Below are positions 1-6,214 of a DNA stretch of 7,166 nt, piece by piece; positions within the stretch are counted from its first letter, which is position 1; the number at the start of each line of letters is the position of its first letter. A model generated the notes under the pieces. It saw only the letters and a program-made list of their open reading frames with translations, was not told the DNA's origin and ran no database searches. The position numbers and the translations under genes are program-made. The DNA is from Neisseriales bacterium (lineage in GTDB: Bacteria; Pseudomonadota; Gammaproteobacteria; Burkholderiales; UBA11063). Location: the NCBI GenBank assembly GCA_008017145.1, contig SSGY01000103.1:1-7166 (forward strand), written 5' to 3'.

Positions 1-333
1 GCGCATAGCTAACGCAATACATATCTCTCAACCCACCAACATCAACACGCGTTAATTGTCCACACAGTAACTAAATTTATTGCTAATCAGATAGTTGAAC
101 TGCGTAAATTTCAATCTCAACTAGCACAAGAGCAATACGATACATTACTCAATCAAGCCAAAGAGATGGTGGATAAAATACCGGATGGTCGTGTAGATTA
201 CCTAGAAATTGTCAGCTCAAATAATTTACAGCATACAAAAGATATTAAGCAAGAATTAATCATCGCAGCAGCTATTTATATAGGGACGACACGCTTAATT
301 GATAATTATATTCTTAGTGAAAAAAATTGCTAA
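1..333 (+). pseudogene. panC: panC 3' end, pantoate--beta-alanine ligase, interrupted by an in-frame stop
   Basis: PanC joins pantoate and beta-alanine with ATP in the cytoplasm, the last step of pantothenate synthesis. Only the C-terminal part lies here. Read in frame 1 it begins A-H-S-stop-R-N-T-Y-L-S, which matches the family's A-x-S-S-R-N-x-Y-L-S stretch (the KMSKS-like ATP-binding loop) with the second Ser codon replaced by TAA at 10-12. The rest is well preserved: the segment GRVDYLEIV (codons from 187) and the terminal AAAIYIGTTRLIDN are family hallmarks, and the frame ends at TAA 331-333. No frame change is needed downstream, so a single TCA-to-TAA change would explain the break. If real, the truncated product would lose the ATP loop and the C-terminal domain. 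The only downstream ATG is at 166, too late to restore function. It lies 27 bp before coaBC, in the same pathway. Family assignment is firm; pseudogene status is inference, since a base error is possible. Confidence 0.75.
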
Positions 334-336
334 AAT
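328..336 (+). promoter_or_regulatory. possible extended -10 promoter for coaBC
   Basis: TGCTAAAAT spans the end of panC (the stop codon is part of it). It fits the extended -10 form TG-N-TAtAAT with one mismatch and is followed by GCG. No convincing -35 hexamer is seen 16-18 bp upstream, where the bases are simply A/T-rich. Initiation would fall near 343, giving a leader of about 18 nt to the coaBC ATG. AT-rich sequence produces such matches by chance, so this is tentative. Confidence 0.3.
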
Positions 337-360
337 GCGTTTATTGGGACATAAAAATTA

Positions 361-1560
361 ATGGCTAAAATATTAATTGGAATCAGTGGTAGTATTGCAG
401 CATATAAAACTATCCTTTATTTGCGAGAATTACGTAAGCTAAACCATCAATGCAAAGTTATATTAACTGCTGGAGGCGCGCAATTTGTTACTGCTAATTT
501 AATTGCAGCATTAGGGTGTGAAGTTTATGGCGATCAAACTCTAGACTTAACCAAGCCTGAACAAGCCATGTTGCACATTGATCTTGCAAAATGGGCTGAT
601 CGCTTCATTATTGCCCCATTATCCGCACATACACTGGCTAAATTAGCTCATGGGTTTGCCGATAACTTATTAACGCAAGCCGCCTTAGCTTATGATGCGG
701 CAATTCAGCCAATTTATTTAGCACCAGCAATGAATCAACAAATGTGGCATAACCAGGCAACACAAGCCAATCTTCAATTACTAAAAGAGCGTAATTTCAC
801 AATCTGGAATCCTGCAACTGGACTGCAGGCTTGCGGCGATAATGGCACTGGACGCATGATTGAAGCTGAACAATTAGTTATGCTGACAGAGCAAACTTTG
901 ATCGAACCAACATTAGTCGGTAAAAAAATTATTATAACATTAGGTGCAACCGTTGAGCCAATTGATCCAGTACGCTATATATCTAATCACAGCTCAGGTA
1001 AAATGGGTCTGGCCTTAATCAATGCAGCATTAGCACGTGGTGCACAAGTAATTGCGCTGTGTGGAAAATTAGCGGTCAAATTACCAATGCACCCTCATTT
1101 ACAATACATTGAGACTTTGAGCGCGGATGAAATGCTTTCATGTGCGTTAACCCAAGCTATTGATGCAGATATGATAATTGCTTGTGCTGCTGTTGCTGAT
1201 TACAAAGTTGCAAATTATGCACCACAAAAAATTAAAAAAAAGGCTGAGCAGATTACACTTGAATTGATTAAAAACCCTGATATTATTAGTACAGTAAAAC
1301 AAAAGTTTCCTGAATTAATTAGCATTAGTTTTGCAGCAGAGACAGAAAATGTAATTGAGCATGCAAAAATCAAACTAAAGGCTAAAAATTTAAATGCAAT
1401 AATCGCTAATGATGTCAGCGAGCAGCAAGTTTTCAATCAAAATACTACTAAAGTAAGTATTATTGAGCAAAGAGGTACAATACATGAATTCAATGGTAGC
1501 AAAAACCAAGTTGCCGAACAAATTTTTGAGTATTTGGAATCTTTGCTGTGCAGGATATAA
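361..1560 (+). CDS. coaBC: Bifunctional phosphopantothenoylcysteine decarboxylase / phosphopantothenate--cysteine ligase
   Basis: This 399-residue cytoplasmic fusion carries out two steps of CoA synthesis. The C-terminal CoaB half joins cysteine to 4'-phosphopantothenate using CTP; the N-terminal FMN-dependent CoaC half decarboxylates the product to 4'-phosphopantetheine. CoaC (about 1-180) shows the nucleotide-binding start GISGSIAAYK, the catalytic His of HIDLAKWAD (H72), the PAMN motif (N125) and the A-C-G-D-x-G-x-G-R-M loop with its active-site Cys (C158). CoaB (about 185-395) shows GATVEPIDPVRYISNHSSGK (N209), AAVADYK (274-282), KIKKK (290-294), KNPDI, FAAETEN and ANDVS. Length matches the usual 400 or so. 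An in-frame TAA at 352-354 makes ATG 361 the most upstream possible start; GGGAC at 346-350 is only a weak Shine-Dalgarno. All key residues I looked for are present, so it should be active. It lies between panC and coaX, pathway partners. Confidence 0.96.
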   Translation: MAKILIGISGSIAAYKTILYLRELRKLNHQCKVILTAGGAQFVTANLIAALGCEVYGDQTLDLTKPEQAMLHIDLAKWADRFIIAPLSAHTLAKLAHGFADNLLTQAALAYDAAIQPIYLAPAMNQQMWHNQATQANLQLLKERNFTIWNPATGLQACGDNGTGRMIEAEQLVMLTEQTLIEPTLVGKKIIITLGATVEPIDPVRYISNHSSGKMGLALINAALARGAQVIALCGKLAVKLPMHPHLQYIETLSADEMLSCALTQAIDADMIIACAAVADYKVANYAPQKIKKKAEQITLELIKNPDIISTVKQKFPELISISFAAETENVIEHAKIKLKAKNLNAIIANDVSEQQVFNQNTTKVSIIEQRGTIHEFNGSKNQVAEQIFEYLESLLCRI

Positions 1561-2309
1561 TAGCACTGGACATTGGCAATAGTCATTGTAAGCTAAGCCT
1601 GAACACGCAAACAATTCTTGTTCTTGCCAACCAAAATATTTTAGCAAATGATTTCAAATTAAGTTTAAAACAAAATTACCCCAGATTGCTTATATCTATA
1701 TCCAGTGTATTAAATATCAATCATACAAAACAGCTTATTGAAAAATTAAACACTAAGTTAAGTTGGCAGCAAATAAAGTTTATTTTTTGGCACAGTAGCG
1801 ATATTCTAAAAATTGCCCTACCAACACAATACCAGCAATTAAGTCATTTAGGCAGCGATCGTGCGTTACGTATTTATCACTTAAGTCAATTGGAACATGA
1901 TATTCCGCAAATTGGAGTTGGTTGCGGAACAGGATTTACCATTGAAATAATTCAGCGTGGTAAGCTAATTGAAAGCTTGATATTACCTGGGCTTAAATTA
2001 CAATTAAACAGCTTATTTCAGCATACTGACAAGCTTCCTTTGATTAAACCAGAAGCTGTCGAAAAAATTTTGAACAGCGAATCAGGTAAATTGAGCACTA
2101 CTTACGCAATTTGCTCAGGAATAATTCATAGCTATATTGGATTAATTACTCAATTAAGTCTACAGTACCAAGCAAAACAAATAATTTGCAGTGGTGCTTA
2201 TGCTCATTTAATTCAAAAGTTTGCGCATAGTAATATCCAAAGCAAAATTAATGTAATAACCCATCTAGAACTAAATGTTCTTCGGCATTTGGCAAATTAC
2301 TACGAATAA
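1548..2309 (+). CDS. coaX: Type III pantothenate kinase
   Basis: CoaX phosphorylates pantothenate with ATP, the first committed CoA step; the type III form belongs to the ASKHA fold and is not feedback-inhibited by CoA. The 253-residue product starts with the phosphate loop A-L-D-I-G-N-S (D8, N11), has the catalytic Asp in LGSDR (D104) and the GT(x)xT motif at 127-131. It also has the dimer/substrate segment LPGLK...LFQHTDKLP (146-164) and the second nucleotide-site segment ICSGAYAHLI (213-222). Two positions differ from the textbook pattern D-x-G-T-A-x-T-x-D: the first Asp, which binds the monovalent cation, is Gly (G125), and the last is Glu (E133). The start is GTG, giving the short N-terminus usual for the family. 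It overlaps the end of coaBC by 13 bp, implying translational coupling; GGA at 1536-1538 is a modest ribosome site. Family confident; cation dependence uncertain. Confidence 0.93.
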   Translation: MQDIIALDIGNSHCKLSLNTQTILVLANQNILANDFKLSLKQNYPRLLISISSVLNINHTKQLIEKLNTKLSWQQIKFIFWHSSDILKIALPTQYQQLSHLGSDRALRIYHLSQLEHDIPQIGVGCGTGFTIEIIQRGKLIESLILPGLKLQLNSLFQHTDKLPLIKPEAVEKILNSESGKLSTTYAICSGIIHSYIGLITQLSLQYQAKQIICSGAYAHLIQKFAHSNIQSKINVITHLELNVLRHLANYYE

Positions 2310-2346
2310 GCGCTAGCAAAGGTTGAAGGAAACTATTACATTATGA

Positions 2347-2375
2347 GGAACTTAGCACAGCCAGCCAATCCGTGA
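2347..2375 (+). promoter_or_regulatory. candidate sigma-E (RpoE-type) promoter upstream of lptD
   Basis: GGAACTT at 2347-2353 is a perfect match to the -35 element used by RpoE-type extracytoplasmic sigma factors. After a 15-base spacer comes TCCGTGA at 2369-2375. It keeps the important TC of the TCTGA-type -10 but matches poorly after it. In E. coli the lptD-surA operon belongs to the sigma-E envelope-stress regulon, so position and target fit. The element overlaps the sigma-70-like promoter at 2352-2381, so the two may compete or act together. Whether this organism has an RpoE homologue cannot be seen here. Confidence 0.45.
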
Positions 2376-2381
2376 TATAAT
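2352..2381 (+). promoter_or_regulatory. housekeeping (sigma-70 type) extended -10 promoter for lptD-surA-pdxA
   Basis: TGATATAAT at 2373-2381 is a perfect extended -10 (TG-N-TATAAT). With an 18-base spacer the -35 would be TTAGCA at 2352-2357, four of six matches to TTGACA, which is adequate given the extended -10. Transcription would start near 2388, leaving a leader of about 36 nt before the lptD ATG. It is the best promoter in the only substantial gap in the window and would drive lptD, surA and pdxA together. No terminator-like hairpin with a T-run lies between coaX and this site, so read-through from the CoA genes is also possible. Confidence 0.65.
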
Positions 2382-2423
2382 CTATCCTTTTAATTAGACC
2401 GTTTACTGGGTAAATTTAGGTAC

Positions 2424-4790
2424 ATGACAGCTAAAAAGAAGATATTTACGACACTAATGGCAAGCGTTGGGCTAATTGGCTACTGCTATCCATTGACTGC
2501 GCTAAATTATCTGGAGCAATCTTCTTTAGAATCAGTTCCTCAACTGTGTACAACCCAAGACTTTGATTGGTACGAAAAATCTGGTGCAGATAGTGTAACT
2601 ATACCTCCCGTGGAATCACAGACCCTATTTGTCCAGGCAGATACTATCACTGGTCAAAACAAGCAAACCCATATTGCACAAGGTAATGTTATTGGTTACA
2701 AAGAGAGTCAAACCATTACTTCAGATTGGCTAATCTACGACCAAGCTCACGACCGCGCTACTTTAGGTGATAACTACGTATTAACACGAGAATATGACGC
2801 AGTACAAGGTAAATGGGCTGATTACTACCTTGACTTAAATAAAGGGACATTTACTCAAGCACGAGCATTCTACAACAAAGATAATATCAGTGCCACTGGG
2901 GAATCAATTTCAACTCAAGACAGCAAACATATGACTATTGATAATGGTTTTATGACTGCATGTAATCCAAATGATCCAGCTTGGTATATTAAATCCAATC
3001 AAATGACTTTTGATTACCAAAACTCTGAAGGTTCTGCCAGAAATGCAACCATGTATTTTGAGTCGATTCCAATTTTTTCCTCCCCCTATATGACATTCCC
3101 ATTAGGGCAAAGAAAATCTGGCTGGTTAACGCCAAATTTTGGTGGAACGAGTACTGCCGGAACAATGTTTTCAGAAGCGTATTATTGGAATATGGCGCCC
3201 AATTATGATATGACAATAACGCCTGAATTTTGGACTAGCCAAGGGCTTATGATTACGGACAAGTTTCGTTATATGACAGAGTCTAATGTAGGATCTATTT
3301 ATACTGAACAAGTCCCATATTCATATGGTGGAACAGTTTCCAATACTTACCGTTATTACTGGAGCTTAAACGATACATATAGTCCGCTACAATACTTCAC
3401 TACAGGTTATAACTACAACGTAGTTTCAGATAATAATTACTTTAATGATTTTGGTAACTTCTATTCAGTAACAGATAATGTAAATTTGGAACAATCAGCA
3501 TTTGTACAATATAAACCAACTTGGGGTTTAGCTAGTGTTAAAGTCGTAAACTATCAAACTTTGTATCCTTATGGTTACGGAACAACTATTCCTATTTACT
3601 CATCATATCCTGCTGTTAATTTTAATGTCAATGACCAAGACATTGGTTCAAGTGGATTAAAGTGGAATTTATTAAGTCAGTATACTGATTTCCAATCACC
3701 GGCAATGCAAAGTGGTGAGAGGACGGTTCTATATCCTAGTGTAAAATATCCATTCCAGTCAGCATGGGGATTTGCAACACCTAAATTTGGTTATAGCTAC
3801 ACGTACTATGATGTCGGAAATGATCCTGGCTACCCTAATTCTGCAGCGCAAATTAATCGGGCTTTACCAATAACATCATTGGATACGGGTTTATACTTTG
3901 ATCGCCCAATGGGACTTTCTGGTGGTAGCTATACGCAAACTTTTGAACCACGTGCATACTACTTATATATACCTGAGCAAAATCAATCTAATATTCCAAT
4001 TTTTGATACCGCAACAGCTACATATAATTATAATCAATTGTTTAGTGAAAATCGCTTCTCTGGCTACGACCGGATTAACATGGCAAACGATATAACTATT
4101 GGTGGTACTACGCGAATTTTAAATGATGCCAATGGTACTGAATTAATGAATTTGAGCGTGGGTTATCGCTACTACATTACACCTGAGAATAATTTCCTCT
4201 ATGGTAATGCAACACAGGATGCACAATTATTTTTACCAACACCAAACCTAATTGGAGAATTAAATAATAATTGGAACAAGCAGTTTTCTACTAATGCAAA
4301 TTTTCAATATGATACTGTCTATGATACCATAGATGCTTGGAATGTTGGAATGAAATTCAACCCTGATGATGGTAAAGTTTTAACTGTCGGCTATGGCTAC
4401 CAATATAACTTACCATTGCTCTACTATGCATACACGCCTGGACAGGCATTTACTCCAGTTGCCTACGAAAATCAATACGCAATAAATGTAGCTGGACAAT
4501 GGCCAATTTATGATAACGTCTACGCAGTTGGACGTACCAATTATGATTTTACTCGTGGTTTAATGCTAAATTTCCTTGGGGGATTAGAATATAACGGTGG
4601 CTGCTATACAGTTAGCGCAGTATATCAACAATTTATATTCAACTATAATCAAGTACAGCAAAATTATTTGTTAAACTTCTCGTTTAAAGGTATCGGTAAC
4701 GTTGGCTCTGGAGACCCAAGTAGTAATCTTAAAATTGGTGTTCCTGGTTATATACCAGTTGGTCAACTTCAACAAAATCAATTACAATAG
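2424..4790 (+). CDS. lptD: LPS-assembly protein LptD, outer-membrane barrel
   Basis: LptD is the outer-membrane component of the Lpt bridge; with the lipoprotein LptE it inserts lipopolysaccharide into the outer leaflet. The 788-residue length equals that of enteric LptD. Residues 1-27 look like a signal peptide: basic MTAKKK, a hydrophobic core, and likely cleavage near PLTA. Residues about 65-205 form the LptA-like periplasmic jellyroll (QADTITGQ, AQGNVIGYKESQTITSDW). The barrel follows from about 210 to 755. Its diagnostic segments are FPLGQRKSGWLTPNFG, EAYYWNMAPNYDMTITPEFW, TFEPRAYYLYIPEQN and FSGYDRINMANDITIGGTTR. Mature cysteines are C42, C180 and C727, against four in E. coli; C727 aligns with the second of the consecutive pair and G726 replaces the first, leaving a possible C180-C727 disulfide. 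The barrel is rich in Tyr and Asn. AGG at 2418-2420 sits only 3 nt from the ATG, a tight ribosome site. surA, which encodes its folding chaperone, follows after 8 bp. Confidence 0.96.
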   Translation: MTAKKKIFTTLMASVGLIGYCYPLTALNYLEQSSLESVPQLCTTQDFDWYEKSGADSVTIPPVESQTLFVQADTITGQNKQTHIAQGNVIGYKESQTITSDWLIYDQAHDRATLGDNYVLTREYDAVQGKWADYYLDLNKGTFTQARAFYNKDNISATGESISTQDSKHMTIDNGFMTACNPNDPAWYIKSNQMTFDYQNSEGSARNATMYFESIPIFSSPYMTFPLGQRKSGWLTPNFGGTSTAGTMFSEAYYWNMAPNYDMTITPEFWTSQGLMITDKFRYMTESNVGSIYTEQVPYSYGGTVSNTYRYYWSLNDTYSPLQYFTTGYNYNVVSDNNYFNDFGNFYSVTDNVNLEQSAFVQYKPTWGLASVKVVNYQTLYPYGYGTTIPIYSSYPAVNFNVNDQDIGSSGLKWNLLSQYTDFQSPAMQSGERTVLYPSVKYPFQSAWGFATPKFGYSYTYYDVGNDPGYPNSAAQINRALPITSLDTGLYFDRPMGLSGGSYTQTFEPRAYYLYIPEQNQSNIPIFDTATATYNYNQLFSENRFSGYDRINMANDITIGGTTRILNDANGTELMNLSVGYRYYITPENNFLYGNATQDAQLFLPTPNLIGELNNNWNKQFSTNANFQYDTVYDTIDAWNVGMKFNPDDGKVLTVGYGYQYNLPLLYYAYTPGQAFTPVAYENQYAINVAGQWPIYDNVYAVGRTNYDFTRGLMLNFLGGLEYNGGCYTVSAVYQQFIFNYNQVQQNYLLNFSFKGIGNVGSGDPSSNLKIGVPGYIPVGQLQQNQLQ

Positions 4791-4793
4791 GAG
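4789..4793 (+). promoter_or_regulatory. ribosome binding site that fixes the surA GTG start
   Basis: AGGAG overlaps the last two bases of the lptD stop codon TAG and lies 5 nt before the GTG at 4799. This is the strongest Shine-Dalgarno match in the window. It supports the GTG start, which is also the start that gives a complete signal peptide, and it suggests that ribosomes finishing lptD pass directly to surA. Confidence 0.75.
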
Positions 4794-4798
4794 CTATT

Positions 4799-6214
4799 GT
4801 GAGCAAGAAATATATATTAACTATTATAATGGCATTTTGTTTAGGCAGTACTTTTGCCGAACAATTAGAATCCAGCAATTTAACTACTACAAAAGCTGAG
4901 AGCAGCTTAGCAGACCAAGTATTACCAACACCAACTCCGGTAGCTACGCCAGCAGCAAAACCAGTTAATTCAACACCGCTAAAACCAGTTAATAAAATTG
5001 TTGCTTATGTAAATAAACGAATTATTACACAAAATGAATTAAACAATCAAATGGTTCAGGCCAGATTTAATTTATCTCAACGCGGAATCAAAGATACCAA
5101 TAGCGCGGATTTAAAAAATAAGGTTTTAGAGCAAATGATTATGCAGCAAATCCAATTAGATTTAGCTCAGCGTGGTGGTATCAAGACTTCTGATGCAGAG
5201 GTTAACGATGCAATTGCTGCCAATGAAAAAGCTCAAAGAATAACAGACGATCAAATGCGTCAAAAATTAGCCTCACAAGGATTAAGCTACGATGATTTCC
5301 GAAGTCAAATCCGCGATCAAATTACAATTGAGAAACTCAAACAACGAGAAGTAGATGGGCGTGTAGTAATTAATGAAGATGAGGTTACTCGCATCTTAAA
5401 TAGTGAAACTTATAAAAATAAAATTGATTACCGTTTGGCTGATATTGTTATCAACTTACCAGAACAAGCCACACAGGAAATTATTGCTCAAAAGCAGAAG
5501 CAAGCTGACTCTGTTTATCAACTTCTTAAACAAGGTCAATCCTTTGACCAAATGGCAATTAAATACTCATCAGCTCCCAATGCTTTGGCTGGGGGTGATT
5601 TAGGTTGGAAAAGTAACACTTCTTTGCCACCAATAATTCTTAATCAGTTGACAGGGTTAAAAGAGGGAGAAATTACTCAGGTTATTAAGCTACCAATTGG
5701 ATTTTTCATTTTTAAAGTTAATGGAATCAAACAACACGGTACACCGCAAATTGTCCGCCAATATAACGTACGGCACATACTAGTTAAGGTAAATGAACTC
5801 ACTAGTGATGACGAGGCACATCAAAAAATTAATGATATTCGTGCAAAAATTGTTAAATACGACGGAGACTCGGCTCGTGAAAGTCAGGAGTTTGTTGAGA
5901 TGGCTAAACAATATTCTGAAGACACCAGTAGCTTAAAAGGTGGTGATATTGGCTGGGTGAGTAAAGGCGACACTGTACCACAGTTTGAACATGCAATGCT
6001 TACCACTCCACAAGGACAAATTAGTCAACCTATTCGCTCACCATTTGGTTGGCATATATTACAAGTAATGAATATACGTGATAGTAATCTGGCCAATGAT
6101 AAAGAAAAAGCAGAAATCCGAATGGAGTTACGCGATACTAAAGCGCAGATGCTTTATACTGAATGGGTGCGTAATTTGAAAGAAATGGCATATGTCAAAA
6201 TCAATGATGATTAA
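4799..6214 (+). CDS. surA: Periplasmic chaperone / peptidyl-prolyl isomerase SurA
   Basis: SurA escorts unfolded outer-membrane proteins, LptD among them, through the periplasm to the Bam complex. The 471-residue product has a clear signal peptide, MSKKYILTIIMAFCLGSTFA, probably cut after A20. Residues about 21-64 are a Ser/Thr/Pro/Ala-rich linker not present in E. coli SurA. The chaperone N-domain starts at NKIVAYVNKRIITQNEL (65-81) and runs to about 205. Parvulin domain 1 covers about 211-310 (GGDLGW at 265-270) but lacks the parvulin histidines: LADIV stands where RHILV would be, and PIGFF where PFGWH would be. Parvulin domain 2 (about 321-426) keeps them in RHILVKV (H326), GGDIGWVSKGD and SPFGWHILQV (H419). 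As in E. coli, domain 2 is therefore probably the active isomerase. The C-terminal helix with WVRNLKEMAYVKI (456-468) completes the chaperone core. It starts with GTG 8 bp after lptD and its end overlaps pdxA. Confidence 0.96.
   Translation: MSKKYILTIIMAFCLGSTFAEQLESSNLTTTKAESSLADQVLPTPTPVATPAAKPVNSTPLKPVNKIVAYVNKRIITQNELNNQMVQARFNLSQRGIKDTNSADLKNKVLEQMIMQQIQLDLAQRGGIKTSDAEVNDAIAANEKAQRITDDQMRQKLASQGLSYDDFRSQIRDQITIEKLKQREVDGRVVINEDEVTRILNSETYKNKIDYRLADIVINLPEQATQEIIAQKQKQADSVYQLLKQGQSFDQMAIKYSSAPNALAGGDLGWKSNTSLPPIILNQLTGLKEGEITQVIKLPIGFFIFKVNGIKQHGTPQIVRQYNVRHILVKVNELTSDDEAHQKINDIRAKIVKYDGDSARESQEFVEMAKQYSEDTSSLKGGDIGWVSKGDTVPQFEHAMLTTPQGQISQPIRSPFGWHILQVMNIRDSNLANDKEKAEIRMELRDTKAQMLYTEWVRNLKEMAYVKINDD
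4957..4993 (+). repeat. short direct repeat in the SurA linker
   Basis: AAAACCAGTTAAT occurs identically at 4957-4969 and 4981-4993, 24 bases (8 codons) apart and in the same reading frame, so each copy encodes K-P-V-N. It lies in the Pro/Thr-rich linker between the signal peptide and the chaperone domain. The in-frame period is consistent with a small duplication that has since diverged, but a chance match within low-complexity sequence cannot be excluded. Confidence 0.55.

Noticed and set aside
1390..1647. Antisense 85-residue open frame across the coaBC-coaX junction
   Set aside because: Both sense genes are clear and continuous here; the antisense frame has no ribosome site or recognisable motif.
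2310..2346. Terminator after coaX
   Set aside because: GCGCTAGC contains small overlapping palindromes, but there is no stem of useful length and no following T-run.
2343..2375. Ten-codon ATG reading frame between coaX and lptD, preceded by GAAGGA
   Set aside because: It is very short, its Shine-Dalgarno spacing is long (12 nt), it overlaps both promoter candidates and it lies upstream of their predicted starts, so it would not be a leader peptide on those transcripts.
2424..2504. Possible lipoprotein signal in LptD around C21
   Set aside because: The residues before C21 are I-G-Y, which do not fit a lipobox (Ala/Gly/Ser needed directly before Cys), and LptD is a barrel protein with an ordinary cleaved signal peptide.
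4021..4095. Plus-strand alternative frames inside lptD and surA (for example 3898-4095, 4702-4899, 5403-5603)
   Set aside because: They lie within strongly conserved coding sequence in another frame, and AT-rich composition with long Asn/Ile/Lys runs explains them.
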